Source of the DNA: Helicobacter typhlonius
GTDB lineage: Bacteria; Campylobacterota; Campylobacteria; Campylobacterales; Helicobacteraceae
Direction of reading: 5' to 3'
Assembly (NCBI RefSeq): GCF_001460635.1
Contig: NZ_LN907858.1
Location: 496,001-560,000, forward strand
DNA: 64,000 nt
Of the stretch, positions 10,401-19,281 are shown piece after piece. The notes below the pieces were generated by a model. The model was not told where the DNA came from. It worked only from the letters and a program-made list of their open reading frames with translations, and ran no database searches. Within the stretch, counting starts at the first letter, position 1. Each line of letters opens with the position of its first letter. The position numbers were made by a program, and so were the translations under genes.

Positions 10401-11516
10401 TTAGTCTATGCTGTATCCTCGTGCTTGAAGCCATTCTGTGCTTTTTGCCCTTACATTTTTATCAAGAGCGCAAATAGATTCTAAACTTCGCAGAGTGCTG
10501 AAATCAGTGTCTGCAAAAGATTCTATCATCGCAAGGACAAGCGCACTAATTTCGCCAAAAGGTATGTGCCTAGATAAGAAATGTGCCACGGCGACTTCAT
10601 TGCTTGCATTAAGCACTACACCTTTTTGCGGTGTGTGTAAAAGTGTATCTTTTAGAGTCCACAAAGGATAGCGCGTAGATTCAATAGGCTTAAAGCTAAG
10701 AGAGAGCGAGTAGGGCGAGAGAGGCGAGATAAAACCCTGCTCCATTGCAAGGGCAGGATTTATCGCATAGGCAATAGGGAGTTTCATATCTGGGTGGCTG
10801 ATGTGCGCGGTTGTGCTGCCGTCTTTGAACTCGATGAGTGCGTGAATGCTTGAGCTAGATTCAATAAGCGCGTCTATATGTGAGGTATCAAAGAGCCACC
10901 GCGCTTCGAGCAATTCAAAGAGTTTGTTTGCCATTGTCGCTGAATCTATGGTGATTTTCTGCCCCATTTGCCAATTTGGGTGCTTGAGGGCTTCTTGTGG
11001 TGTGGCGAGTGGAATCTTATCAAGCGGATAATCCCTAAACGCCCCACCACTCGCTGTAATATAGAGTTTATGTAAAGGGCGATTGCCGAGCAAATACCAT
11101 AGCCCAAAATGTTCGCTATCAATGGGCGTGATATGCGAATCTTGCAAGAGCCAACCAGCATTGACAAGGCTTTCTTTGTTTGCGAGGGCGCATTTTTTGC
11201 CACATTGTAGAATCTTAAAGCTAGGGGCAAGTCCAACAAAACCCACGAGTGCGTTGATGACAAGCATAGATTGGGAGGATTCTATCATTTCTAAAATTCC
11301 GCTATTACCACAAAAGAAGCGGTAATTCCCGGAGATGAGTTTATGCGAATCTGCTTTATCCGCGATACACACATTTTTGGGCTTATGGGCGGCTATTTGC
11401 TGATTGAGGAGTGCAATATTTTTTCCCGCACTTAAGGATTCTATGGGAATACCAAAGCGTGTAGCGACTTCAAGGGCGTTTGTGCCAATGCTCCCTGTGC
11501 TGCCAAGTATAACCAC
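10401..11516 (-). CDS. dxr: 1-deoxy-D-xylulose 5-phosphate reductoisomerase
   Basis: IspC/Dxr catalyses the first committed step of the methylerythritol phosphate isoprenoid pathway, using NADPH. The 371-residue protein has the nucleotide loop [14 protein letters not shown] at the N-terminus, [12 protein letters not shown] near residue 111, the metal-binding [13 protein letters not shown] near residue 133 and [10 protein letters not shown] near residue 153. It lies 9 nt downstream of cdsA, the usual cdsA-dxr pairing. Confidence 0.97.
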   Translation of the reverse strand: MVILGSTGSIGTNALEVATRFGIPIESLSAGKNIALLNQQIAAHKPKNVCIADKADSHKLISGNYRFFCGNSGILEMIESSQSMLVINALVGFVGLAPSFKILQCGKKCALANKESLVNAGWLLQDSHITPIDSEHFGLWYLLGNRPLHKLYITASGGAFRDYPLDKIPLATPQEALKHPNWQMGQKITIDSATMANKLFELLEARWLFDTSHIDALIESSSSIHALIEFKDGSTTAHISHPDMKLPIAYAINPALAMEQGFISPLSPYSLSLSFKPIESTRYPLWTLKDTLLHTPQKGVVLNASNEVAVAHFLSRHIPFGEISALVLAMIESFADTDFSTLRSLESICALDKNVRAKSTEWLQARGYSID

Positions 11517-11525
11517 GAAAAAGCT

Positions 11526-12545
11526 CTAAAGCATAATATCAAGGTTATTGTATCCGGGCAAAAAGAAAAGTAAAAAGTGCATAACAACCGCACCAAAAAG
11601 TATGGCGTCAAATCTATCAAGCACACCGCCGTGCCCGGGTAGCAAAGTGCCACTATCTTTTACATCTGCTTCGCGCTTGAGGTAGCTTTCAAATAAATCG
11701 CCAAACACGGAGCTAATCGCCACGACAATGGTAATAATGAGTGAGTAAAAAAAGCCCCCACAAGGACCTATGCCCACAAGTGAGCCAACTATCACGCCAC
11801 AAGCCACACCGCATATCACACCTTCGATTGTTTTCTTTGGACTGGTGGGGCAAAAGGGTGTTTTGCCAAAGGCTTTTCCCCCAAAATACGCACCTGTATC
11901 GGTAAAAGCAACGATAACAATAAGCCATATAAGCACCCATATCCCCGCACCCCCGGCGTCTTTATACAGGGCGTAAATGCTTAAAAATGGCAAGAGTGGA
12001 TAAAGAAATGGAAGTAGGGTTTTGGGACTAATTTTTTTGCTGTAAGCAAGATAGGAGGCGTAAGCAACCAAAATAAAAAGAGCAGATTCTATCACGCGGT
12101 CATTAAAGTAGGCACATACCCACGCCAATGTGGTAGCAATGTAGTAGTGTAGGGCGGATTGTAAGCCATAGAGTTTGAGGGATTCTTGTATGCCAACAAG
12201 GCAAAATGCGCACAGAACTACGCAAATAAGCAGCGGAGAATTAATGCTTAGCACAATAGTAAGTGCGGCGATAAGCACAATAGCGGTGATAAAACGCGAC
12301 TTGTCAGCACTAAAACGCGCGGCTATGTTGCTTGTGATGCTTTGTGATGTGCTCACTTCCTCTATCACTTCGTAATCTTTAATGTTGTGCGCCGATGTAG
12401 TATTAGAGTGGCTATCGCTAGAGATATGACTTGCATCTTTTTGCTTAGAATCTACAGATTTCTTAGTATTTTTGCGCGATGTGCGCTTTGAATCTGTATT
12501 TTCTATACTTGCTTTATCTTTGGTATTTTTGCTAGGATTTTTCAT
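11526..12545 (-). CDS. cdsA: Phosphatidate cytidylyltransferase with a charged N-terminal extension
   Basis: An integral membrane enzyme that makes CDP-diacylglycerol from phosphatidate and CTP. About six to eight hydrophobic segments begin near residue 85. The family signature is at the C-terminus: SYLKREADVKDSGTLLPGHG and then GVLDRFDA. The first 84 residues are Ser/Thr/Lys/Asp-rich and look disordered, whereas H. pylori CdsA (about 266 residues) lacks such a tail. The start at 12545 has an AAAGGA ribosome-binding site, so I keep the extension. dxr follows 9 nt downstream. Confidence 0.93.
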   Translation of the reverse strand: MKNPSKNTKDKASIENTDSKRTSRKNTKKSVDSKQKDASHISSDSHSNTTSAHNIKDYEVIEEVSTSQSITSNIAARFSADKSRFITAIVLIAALTIVLSINSPLLICVVLCAFCLVGIQESLKLYGLQSALHYYIATTLAWVCAYFNDRVIESALFILVAYASYLAYSKKISPKTLLPFLYPLLPFLSIYALYKDAGGAGIWVLIWLIVIVAFTDTGAYFGGKAFGKTPFCPTSPKKTIEGVICGVACGVIVGSLVGIGPCGGFFYSLIITIVVAISSVFGDLFESYLKREADVKDSGTLLPGHGGVLDRFDAILFGAVVMHFLLFFLPGYNNLDIML

Positions 12546-12886
12546 TTTTATCCTTTATATTTGTGTAGCGTTGATGCAACATTGTATCATTAAAGTTTTT
12601 TAGATTCAATAACGCAGTTTTGCGAAGTGGATTGAGTAGCAAAAAATGTCGTAGGAGCGAGTAGTATCCTATGAATGATAAAATAAAGGGAGCGATTTGC
12701 GTGTGGCACTAAAGCCACAAACCTCATATCTGTATATTCACTCCCTAATAAGAATCATAGATTCAAATATTAGAAACTAGCTGTATTTTACTATTACTGC
12801 TCTTTGGAAAAATCAAAACAACAAAAGGAAGTTAAAGTAAGATAGATAAGGTATGATTATAGGGGTTGAAAAACACATAAAAAATG
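12546..12886. other. 341-bp intergenic region with a small folded element
   Basis: No convincing coding frame is present. At 12702-12719 the sequence TGTGGC-actaaa-GCCACA forms a 6-bp hairpin. It lies inside an outer 6-bp pairing of AGGGAG (12687-12692) with CTCCCT (12741-12746), giving a roughly 60-nt two-level fold. I recognise no known RNA family. It could be a small RNA, a processed 3' end of the SH3 gene, or chance. Confidence 0.35.
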
Positions 12887-13737
12887 CTATTTTTGCTTGT
12901 TGCTCTCAATTTGTGAAGAATGGATATAACCTAATATAGCGTCCTTACCACTTTTGGCTGAAGGTGAGAAGTAAAAGACTCTTAGCCATTTACCAATACT
13001 TCGTCCCCATATATAATAAACAAAAGCATTTTTATTTTTTAAATCTTCCACTTGGATTTGCGCGATAATCTCTCCTGCCTTTTTGCCATCATTTTTTGGC
13101 TCACCTCTTAAATTAATATAACTATCCTTTGTTTTAGGGAATTGTTGTAAATGCGGTGCGATGCCAATCTCATAATAATGCTTGGATATTGGAGAAAGTG
13201 CTTTAAATTTTTTTATATGCCCTACCTTTATAGGAAAATCTTTTGTTCTATCAAATCCATAATACTTCAATACCACCTGTGCCCTCACTGCGACTGCACC
13301 AAAAATTATCTCTTTTGCCTGTAAATCATAAGGGAGGATTTTATATACTTCATCAATCCCTACAAGGATACCCAAATCAATCTTTTTATTAAAAGAAGCG
13401 TTCTTATAGTCCCATTTCTTGAGTTGCTTATCATAAACTCCTTGTTTATATGGGTCAAACGAAAAAGGAAGCTCAAGGTTGCTATCAGGGTAAAATACCC
13501 AATTCCAAGCACCTTGGTTAAATTCATAAGCCATTTCAAACACACCGGTAAGCCCTACTTCGCCATCAAAATCCACCCAATACCTCCCATCTGCCATTTT
13601 AGGCGAGAGTGTATTAGAAAACATCGTCCCATTATTACTTAAAAGTGAAGTATTGTATAATTGTGGAGGTTCATATCCAAGTAATAATGAAGTGAAGCTA
13701 TCCCTAGCAATATAAATTTTACTTTTTGTAAAAACAT
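12887..13737 (-). pseudogene. Exported SH3-domain protein, signal peptide put out of frame by a 5-bp tandem duplication
   Basis: The body of this gene (281 residues if repaired) encodes an unrecognised protein whose last 75 residues (INLRGEPKNDGKKAGEIIAQ onward) look like a bacterial SH3 fold. The long open frame would have to start at a TTG inside rpoD with no signal sequence. In the next frame, ATG at 13737, preceded by GGGGAG, starts M-F-L-Q-K-V-K-F-I-L-L-G-I-A-S-L, a good signal peptide that soon goes out of frame. On the coding strand CTTCA occurs twice in tandem at 13688-13697. With one copy the frames join smoothly as ILLGIASLLLGYEPP. The gene is therefore either a recent pseudogene or switched off by slippage. 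The function is unknown. Confidence 0.75.
13688..13697 (-). repeat. Two tandem copies of a 5-bp unit that break the SH3 gene
   Basis: The plus strand reads TGAAG twice (CTTCA twice on the coding strand). Loss of one copy restores a single 281-codon frame with a signal peptide. The total length 12887-13737 is 851 nt, and 846 nt (282 codons with stop) after removing 5. Confidence 0.8.
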
Positions 13738-13793
13738 TTGCGCTTCTCCCCTTCAAATCTATGAAACAAAAAGCAATTTGGCTTTCTCTAACC

Positions 13794-15659
13794 CTATTCC
13801 TCAATATAATTTTTAAGCTTTCTACCTACTTTTGGGTGCTTGAGTTTTTTAATCGCACTTGATTCTATTTGTCGCACTCTCTCACGCGTAACATTAAGCT
13901 CCTTGCCAATTTCCTCTAGAGTCCTATCACTCTCGTCATTGAGTAGTCCAAAGCGCATACGAATCACAGCCTGTTCCCTGTCGTTAAGCTGTTCGAGCAC
14001 TTCATCAATTTGCACTTTCAAGTCTTCTTTAAGGATAAAGTCCATAGGACCAACTAAGCTTTTATCCTCTACAAAATCTCCAAATTTACCATCATCATCG
14101 CTTCCAATAGGTGCATCAAGACTCACGGGTTCTTTTGTGATTTTAATCACATTTTTTACTTTATCAATAGGCAGCCCGACTTCTTTAGCGATAAAATCAA
14201 TATCTGGTTCTTTGCCTGTTTCCTGCACGTGCTTACGCATAATCTTGTGGATTCTATTAATCGTCTCTATCATATGGATAGGAATACGAATTGTGCGTGC
14301 TTGGTCGGCAATCGCACGCGAAATTGCTTGTCTAATCCACCAAGTCGCATAGGTGGAAAATTTAAAACCCTTTTGATATTCAAACTTATCCACGGCTTTC
14401 ATTAGCCCGATGTTACCCTCTTGAATCAAATCTAAAAAGGGCAAACCACGATTTGTATAACGTTTGGCTATGCTCACTACTAAGCGTAGATTAGATTTTG
14501 CCATTTTTGCTTTTGCCTTATCCGAAATAGACTTTCCACGTTTGATTTGCTCTAAAATCTCTTTTAGTTTTTCAGGCTCGAGGTTGAATCCCCCTTCGCT
14601 CGCCTCTTTGGTTTGGAAGATTTTTTTAAGCTCCACATACACGCTTACCATAGTCGTTTCTGGCACCATTGCAGCGATTTCATCGCGACTCATATTTGTG
14701 ATATTTGCAAGGATTTTTTTATGATTTTCCACGAGGGTTTCATTGAAAAGTGGGAGCTTATATTCAAGTCGTTTTAGTTCGCGCTCGAAGCCATCGCCGC
14801 TTTTTATGGTGTTTTCCATAGCTTTTACAAGCTCGTTGATAAGCTTACTTGTAGGACCTAAGTCTAAAAGCTTTGTTTTTAGAATATGCTTTTTGTATGA
14901 GAGAAGCAAAATATGACTAATCTCGTCCTCTCCCTCTAAAATTGGGCTTTCAAGCACCTTGAGCCATTCTTTTTTTGCCTTATCGAGTGCCTTAAAGCTT
15001 TCCATAACCTTTTCTACGCGTTTTTGGTCTTTTTTTGAATTTATTTTTTGCACACCCTCATCATCTTCTAAATCAAATTCTTCCTCTTCTTTATTTTCTT
15101 CATCTTCATCATCAAAATTCTTAAAAAGCTCTTTTACGCGCCTTTCACGCTTAATTAGCGCGTCTTTATAATCATAGATAAAATCAATTAAATATGGCAC
15201 GGAGCAAATCGCGTCAAGTATTGTGTTTTCGCCTAATTCAATTTGCTTGCTTAAGCTAATCTCTTCCTCTTTTGTCAAAAGCGGAATCTGCCCCATTTCG
15301 CGCAAATACATACGCACAGGGCTGTCGCTCCTGCTCCATTCGAGTAGCTCTTTGTCTTTCATAAAATCAAACTCATCTTCGAGTTCCTCATCAAGCATTT
15401 TTTTCTTATCAGCTTGACGTTTAATCTGCTCTTGAGTATTGAGCATTTTAGCCACTTCTGAGGAACTAAGAAGTTGTTTTTTGTATTTTTTGCTTAAATC
15501 TTTGATTTTCTTTACCTGTGTGCTCGTGGGGGCTTTTGTCATAATTTGAGCGATTTTTTCGTAGGTAATGTAATCATTATCAGCTTTTTTAAACAGATTC
15601 TCTAATTCAGCATTGATTTCTTTTGATTTTTTGCCTGTTTTATCGGATTTTTCTTGCAT
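13794..15659 (-). CDS. rpoD: RNA polymerase primary sigma factor (sigma-70)
   Basis: The housekeeping sigma factor, which directs RNA polymerase to -10/-35 promoters. The 621-residue protein has region 1.1 (helical, lysine-rich), an acidic insert around residues 195-220, region 2 with LRLVVSIAKRYTNRGLPFLD and YATWWIRQAISRAIADQ, region 3, and region 4 with the helix-turn-helix RTLEEIGKELNVTRERVRQI near the C-terminus. An ATTTCAATCC-like leader precedes the start. Its 3' end overlaps the long SH3 frame but not the SH3 start chosen here. Confidence 0.98.
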   Translation of the reverse strand: MQEKSDKTGKKSKEINAELENLFKKADNDYITYEKIAQIMTKAPTSTQVKKIKDLSKKYKKQLLSSSEVAKMLNTQEQIKRQADKKKMLDEELEDEFDFMKDKELLEWSRSDSPVRMYLREMGQIPLLTKEEEISLSKQIELGENTILDAICSVPYLIDFIYDYKDALIKRERRVKELFKNFDDEDEENKEEEEFDLEDDEGVQKINSKKDQKRVEKVMESFKALDKAKKEWLKVLESPILEGEDEISHILLLSYKKHILKTKLLDLGPTSKLINELVKAMENTIKSGDGFERELKRLEYKLPLFNETLVENHKKILANITNMSRDEIAAMVPETTMVSVYVELKKIFQTKEASEGGFNLEPEKLKEILEQIKRGKSISDKAKAKMAKSNLRLVVSIAKRYTNRGLPFLDLIQEGNIGLMKAVDKFEYQKGFKFSTYATWWIRQAISRAIADQARTIRIPIHMIETINRIHKIMRKHVQETGKEPDIDFIAKEVGLPIDKVKNVIKITKEPVSLDAPIGSDDDGKFGDFVEDKSLVGPMDFILKEDLKVQIDEVLEQLNDREQAVIRMRFGLLNDESDRTLEEIGKELNVTRERVRQIESSAIKKLKHPKVGRKLKNYIEE

Positions 15660-15740
15660 ATTTCAATCCTCACGGTAAAATTAGTATGGGTGTGTAGAAT
15701 CGGCGATTGTATATCTTTTTGAATAATAAATAATTAATGC

Positions 15741-15758
15741 CCCCTAAAAATTTAAGGG
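15741..15758. terminator. Weak hairpin after porB
   Basis: CCCCTAAA and TTTAAGGG pair through 8 bp including one G-U, with a very short loop. On the porB strand the hairpin follows the stop by about 20 nt. There is no clear T run after it, so termination efficiency is doubtful. Confidence 0.3.
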
Positions 15759-15766
15759 AGCTATGT

Positions 15767-15777
15767 GGGGGGGGGGG
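15767..15777. repeat. G11 tract between porB and rpoD
   Basis: Eleven consecutive G on the plus strand directly after the porB stop codon (on the minus strand, TAG then C11). It lies about 108 bp upstream of the rpoD start, outside any coding region, so it cannot shift a reading frame. It could affect porB mRNA 3' end formation or rpoD upstream DNA. Confidence 0.85.
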
Positions 15778-16725
15778 CTATTTTGGATTGATTTCCTCTC
15801 TGCGTTGGAGATATTCCCAACGTGCCTCTACATCTTTTTGGAATTGCTTGATAATATGCTCATTTTCAGGTTTGAAGAGATGTTTAAATCTGCCTTGTGC
15901 GCCCAAATAATCACGCACGGGAATAACATTGCGTGGGCGGTAGGTAATGTGAAGCTCCGTGCCATTAATGATTTCAAACAATGGAAATACAAGAGAATCC
16001 ACGGCTAAATCGCTAATCTCAACGGTTTTATTAGATTCAAACCGCCATTCTGTGGTGCAGGCACTCATTGCGTTGATAAATGTAGGTCCCTCTGTATCAA
16101 TAGCGCGCTTAATTTTCTTATTCATATCTTTCCATTTATTTGGAGCGACCTGTGCAACATATGGCGCGTGATGAGCTGCCATAATAAAAAGTATGTCTTT
16201 CTTGCGTTCCTTTTTACCATAACTTGCGCTTCCTGCAGGAGTAGTTGAAGTGCTAGAACCAAAAGGCGTAGAGCTACTTCGTTGCCCACCTGTGTTTGCA
16301 TAGACTTCATTATCAAGGCAGATGTAAGTCATATCGTGTCCGCGTTCAAAGCAGCCACTAATCCATTGGAATCCAATATCATAAGTCGCGCCATCACCAC
16401 CAAATGCAACAAATTTAGGCTTTTCACCTGTATATCTGCCTTTGCGTGCAAGAGCTTTATACATAGCCTCTGCACCAGCTACTGCTGTAGAACCATTCTC
16501 AAAGCCTATGTGAATCCAAGGCACATCCCAGCTTGTATGCGGATACACAGCACTTGAAACTTCAAGGCAACCTGTAGAGTTGCCTAAAACAATGGGTCCA
16601 TCAACAGCGTTTAACACTTCTCGAACAATCATTCCGTGAGCGCATCCCGGACAAAGCAAATGCGCACCTTCAAATTTCTTTGATGATTTTTGAAACTCTT
16701 TGAGATTTTTAACTTCTTTTACCAT
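15778..16725 (-). CDS. porB: Pyruvate:ferredoxin/flavodoxin oxidoreductase, beta subunit
   Basis: The thiamine diphosphate-binding subunit of the oxygen-sensitive enzyme that converts pyruvate and CoA to acetyl-CoA and CO2. It has 315 residues. The N-terminus has CPGCAHGM, with iron-sulphur ligand cysteines. The TPP motif GGDGATYDIGFQ to DNEVYANTGGQ spans about residues 110-150. The porC-D-A-B gene order and the KEVK N-terminus match the four-subunit Por of H. pylori rather than OorDABC. It follows porA by 11 nt. Confidence 0.95.
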   Translation of the reverse strand: MVKEVKNLKEFQKSSKKFEGAHLLCPGCAHGMIVREVLNAVDGPIVLGNSTGCLEVSSAVYPHTSWDVPWIHIGFENGSTAVAGAEAMYKALARKGRYTGEKPKFVAFGGDGATYDIGFQWISGCFERGHDMTYICLDNEVYANTGGQRSSSTPFGSSTSTTPAGSASYGKKERKKDILFIMAAHHAPYVAQVAPNKWKDMNKKIKRAIDTEGPTFINAMSACTTEWRFESNKTVEISDLAVDSLVFPLFEIINGTELHITYRPRNVIPVRDYLGAQGRFKHLFKPENEHIIKQFQKDVEARWEYLQRREEINPK

Positions 16726-16736
16726 ATCTATTCTCC

Positions 16737-17957
16737 TTAAAAAAAGCTCATCTTAGGTCCGCGAAGTCCTAACATTTGTTGAAGTGGATGTGTGAGCTTA
16801 CCAGCTTGTGCATTTGAGTTAAGCTCGACAAAAATACTTTCCAAGTGTGATTGCATTAAATCGCGACCACCAAGCCCATAAATGTAGTTTGACATTACAG
16901 GATGTGCATTTGCAGCGAGTGCAGCGGCTGAAAACTCATTGAAAAGCATACCCATAGCACCTGCTGGGAGGCTTCTATCAAGACAAGCAATTGCCTTAAG
17001 GTTCTTAATAGTCTCTCCAATGCGCTTAAGCGGGAATGGGCGCAAAGTGCGGATAGAAAGCACACCCGCTTTAATGCCCTTTTCCTTTCGCACTTTTTTT
17101 GCTGCCACACGAGCAGATTCTACACTTGTGCCAAGTGCCACAATCGCTACTTCTGCATCATCTAAATCGTAAGTCTCTACAAGATTATATTTGCGCCCTG
17201 AAAGCTTTGCAAAAGATTCAAACACTTCCTCTATTATCGCGGCTGAATCCATAATGCCCTTATGTAGCTGCGCCTTATGCTCGAAGTGCCAATCTTCCTC
17301 TGTTTGCGCACCATAAGTTACAGGATTTGAAAAATTAAGCATAGGATTATGAGGGATATAATCCCCAATAAACTTGTATGCGACCTCATCGGTAAATGGA
17401 CGCACTGATTGAGCTGTATGAGAACAAATAAAACCATCTTGATTCACAATTACTGGCACTCTTACGCGTTTATCCTCGGCAATTTTAAATGCCATAAGGT
17501 TGAAGTCATAAGCTTCTTGGGGGTTATAGGTGCAGAGATTTATCCAGCCTGTATCACGGCTAAGATACATATCAGAATGGTCTCCATTGACATTAAGCGG
17601 TGCGGCGAGTGCGCGATTAACAAGATTCAAAACGATAGGCAAACGCATACCAGAGGCTTGATAGAGCACTTCCACCATAAGTGCAAAACCTTGAGAGCTT
17701 GTAGCTGTTGCCACGCGCCCACCTGCTGCCGCTGCCCCCACACACGCACTCATCGCGGCGTGTTCGGATTCTACCATTACAAATTCGCCATCAACATAGC
17801 CATTACTCACAAAGCTTCCATAGTTTTGCACAATGGGTGTTGAGGGTGTGATAGGATATGCAGCTACAACATCAATTTGTGCTTGACGAAGTGCTTGAGA
17901 AGCCGCAGTATTGCCATCCCATACTTCAATATCTCTTAATTCCATTACTTTAGCCAT
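16737..17957 (-). CDS. porA: Pyruvate:ferredoxin/flavodoxin oxidoreductase, alpha subunit
   Basis: The large catalytic subunit of Por, which carries the pyruvate and TPP pyrimidine-binding domain. It has 406 residues from ATG 17957, which has a near-perfect AGGAGGAGAT ribosome-binding site. A frame extension to 18020 would run into porD and is rejected. Family segments include WDGNTAASQALRQA near residue 12, AAYPITPSTP near residue 31, and ATSSQGFALMVEVLYQASGM near residue 82. It is part of the porCDAB operon. Confidence 0.95.
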   Translation of the reverse strand: MAKVMELRDIEVWDGNTAASQALRQAQIDVVAAYPITPSTPIVQNYGSFVSNGYVDGEFVMVESEHAAMSACVGAAAAGGRVATATSSQGFALMVEVLYQASGMRLPIVLNLVNRALAAPLNVNGDHSDMYLSRDTGWINLCTYNPQEAYDFNLMAFKIAEDKRVRVPVIVNQDGFICSHTAQSVRPFTDEVAYKFIGDYIPHNPMLNFSNPVTYGAQTEEDWHFEHKAQLHKGIMDSAAIIEEVFESFAKLSGRKYNLVETYDLDDAEVAIVALGTSVESARVAAKKVRKEKGIKAGVLSIRTLRPFPLKRIGETIKNLKAIACLDRSLPAGAMGMLFNEFSAAALAANAHPVMSNYIYGLGGRDLMQSHLESIFVELNSNAQAGKLTHPLQQMLGLRGPKMSFF

Positions 17958-17973
17958 TATCTCCTCCTCTGCA

Positions 17974-18369
17974 TTACTTTTTAGAATCTTTGCTCGGCCA
18001 TTCTTTGAGCGCTTCTTCATTGTCTTTGTGGTCGCTAAACATCAAAAGTGACTTAGGATTTGTAGGGCAGACATCTACGCACACACCACAACCCTTACAA
18101 TGCACATAATCCACACCAGCTAGTTTTTCATCTTGTGTAAGAATAGCCGCATCTGGGCAAAACACCCAGCAGTTAAAGCAATTAATACATATTTCACTAT
18201 TATGCACCGGCTTTTCTACACGCCAATGCGCTACACTATCGCTAAATGAGCTATCGCCGCTATAAGTTCGCACACTCTTATAAATCTCCCTTGCGCCATC
18301 TACGCCTTTTTTAAAGGGGAAAAGCACGGAGCCTATTTCAAATTGGTCCCAATCTTTTAATTTATCCAT
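17974..18369 (-). CDS. porD: Pyruvate:ferredoxin/flavodoxin oxidoreductase, delta (ferredoxin-like) subunit
   Basis: The electron-transfer subunit of Por, 131 residues. Two [4Fe-4S] motifs are visible: CINCFNCWVFCPD near residue 58 and CKGCGVCVDVCP near residue 91, which is the classic bacterial ferredoxin pair. It passes electrons from the TPP centre to flavodoxin or ferredoxin. Gaps of 16-18 nt separate it from porA and porC. Confidence 0.95.
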   Translation of the reverse strand: MDKLKDWDQFEIGSVLFPFKKGVDGAREIYKSVRTYSGDSSFSDSVAHWRVEKPVHNSEICINCFNCWVFCPDAAILTQDEKLAGVDYVHCKGCGVCVDVCPTNPKSLLMFSDHKDNEEALKEWPSKDSKK

Positions 18370-18387
18370 AATCTCTCCTTGTGAGCG

Positions 18388-18948
18388 TTACTTTACTTCA
18401 TCATAGGCTCGTCTAATAGCCACTTTGTTTGCATCAATAATTTTTTGAGGAAGTTTTTTGCCAAGCACTTTAGAGAAAGATTCTAGGAAGAAGTCAATCT
18501 CAAGCATACCCGAAACTTTCATCAATGCTCCTAGCATTGGTGCATTTGGCACGGATTTACCTATTGCGTCAATGGAGATTTGAATGCAGTCAAGTGTATA
18601 AATCTCCTTGCTTGCGAGCTCTGGCTTTTTGGTAATAAGCTCATCTTTGCTTAAGCGCGTAGTGATGATATACTTTGTTGAGGGTTTGTCATAAAGACAA
18701 ATGTTTGTGATAAAAACAAGCCCGGGGTCGATAACTAAAATATAATCTGGATTCATAAACTTTTCGTGATTTAAAATAGGTTCTGAATCTATCCTGTTGT
18801 AAGCCGTCATTGACGCACCGCGTTTTGCCGAACCATAAAATGCGAAAGCCTGAACTTCTTTGCCCGTTCCCGCAATCACATCTGCTAGACCTTTTGCGCC
18901 TGTTACCGCGCCTTGCCCAGCACGAGAATGCCATCGTATCTCAAGCAT
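18388..18948 (-). CDS. porC: Pyruvate:ferredoxin/flavodoxin oxidoreductase, gamma subunit
   Basis: The 186-residue gamma subunit of Por, first gene of the operon. The N-terminus LEIRWHSRAGQGAVTGAKGL is the family signature. The start at 18948 has an AAGGAGATAG site. Its first 36 codons and about 90 bp upstream recur, diverged, at 31298-31497, so this gene sits at the left boundary of the inserted segment and its 5' end may be the incoming or the native copy. Confidence 0.95.
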   Translation of the reverse strand: MLEIRWHSRAGQGAVTGAKGLADVIAGTGKEVQAFAFYGSAKRGASMTAYNRIDSEPILNHEKFMNPDYILVIDPGLVFITNICLYDKPSTKYIITTRLSKDELITKKPELASKEIYTLDCIQISIDAIGKSVPNAPMLGALMKVSGMLEIDFFLESFSKVLGKKLPQKIIDANKVAIRRAYDEVK

Positions 18949-19037
18949 ACTATCTCCTTACCTTGAATTTTCGGTTAAGATTCTAATGAATTTTTGCTTA
19001 TACTCGTATCATTTTGAAACAATCTTGATAAAGACAT
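18841..19037 (-). repeat. Left copy of the porC promoter/5'-end direct repeat
   Basis: This stretch holds codons 1-36 of porC, its ribosome-binding site and its upstream region. It matches 31298-31497 in the same orientation: only a few mismatches in the coding part, more divergence in the intergenic part, then a conserved block ATCATTTTGAAACAATCTTG. The two copies bracket the Fic/relaxase/T4SS segment. Confidence 0.85.
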
Positions 19038-19281
19038 TTGAATCTAAAGGTAAATTTTACACATTCTTGCAAAAAGTCGCTCATTGCAAAAAGTTTTGTC
19101 TTAAATCATTAATCTTTTGGCGTAGATTATTGGTTTTCGGCAGTAAATGACGTTCTTTGAAAGATTATGATGCTTATAAACCAATGTGCAAATGGATTAT
19201 AAAGTGTGGCAAAATTCTTTGCACCTGATGAATAGAGTTTGTAGGAGCGCAGATTTAAGTATATAGAATCTTTACGCACTC
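19038..19281. other. Non-coding stretch between porC and the LprI-like gene
   Basis: Together with the porC leader this makes a gene-free stretch of about 330 bp. Beyond the repeated porC promoter I see no RNA gene, terminator or coding frame worth calling. Confidence 0.5.

Noticed and set aside
13741-13850. Plus-strand signal-peptide-like short frame opposite the SH3 gene start
   Set aside because: It is a short antisense frame (M-K-Q-K-A-I-W-L-S-L) that ends inside rpoD; the minus-strand signal peptide at 13737 explains the region better.
13840-14352. Plus-strand open frame of 170 codons inside rpoD
   Set aside because: Antisense shadow of rpoD with low-complexity serine/leucine composition and no ribosome-binding site. 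rpoD is unmistakable.
15763-16008. Plus-strand frame starting at the G11 run
   Set aside because: It starts in the homopolymer and runs antisense through porB. It is a shadow.
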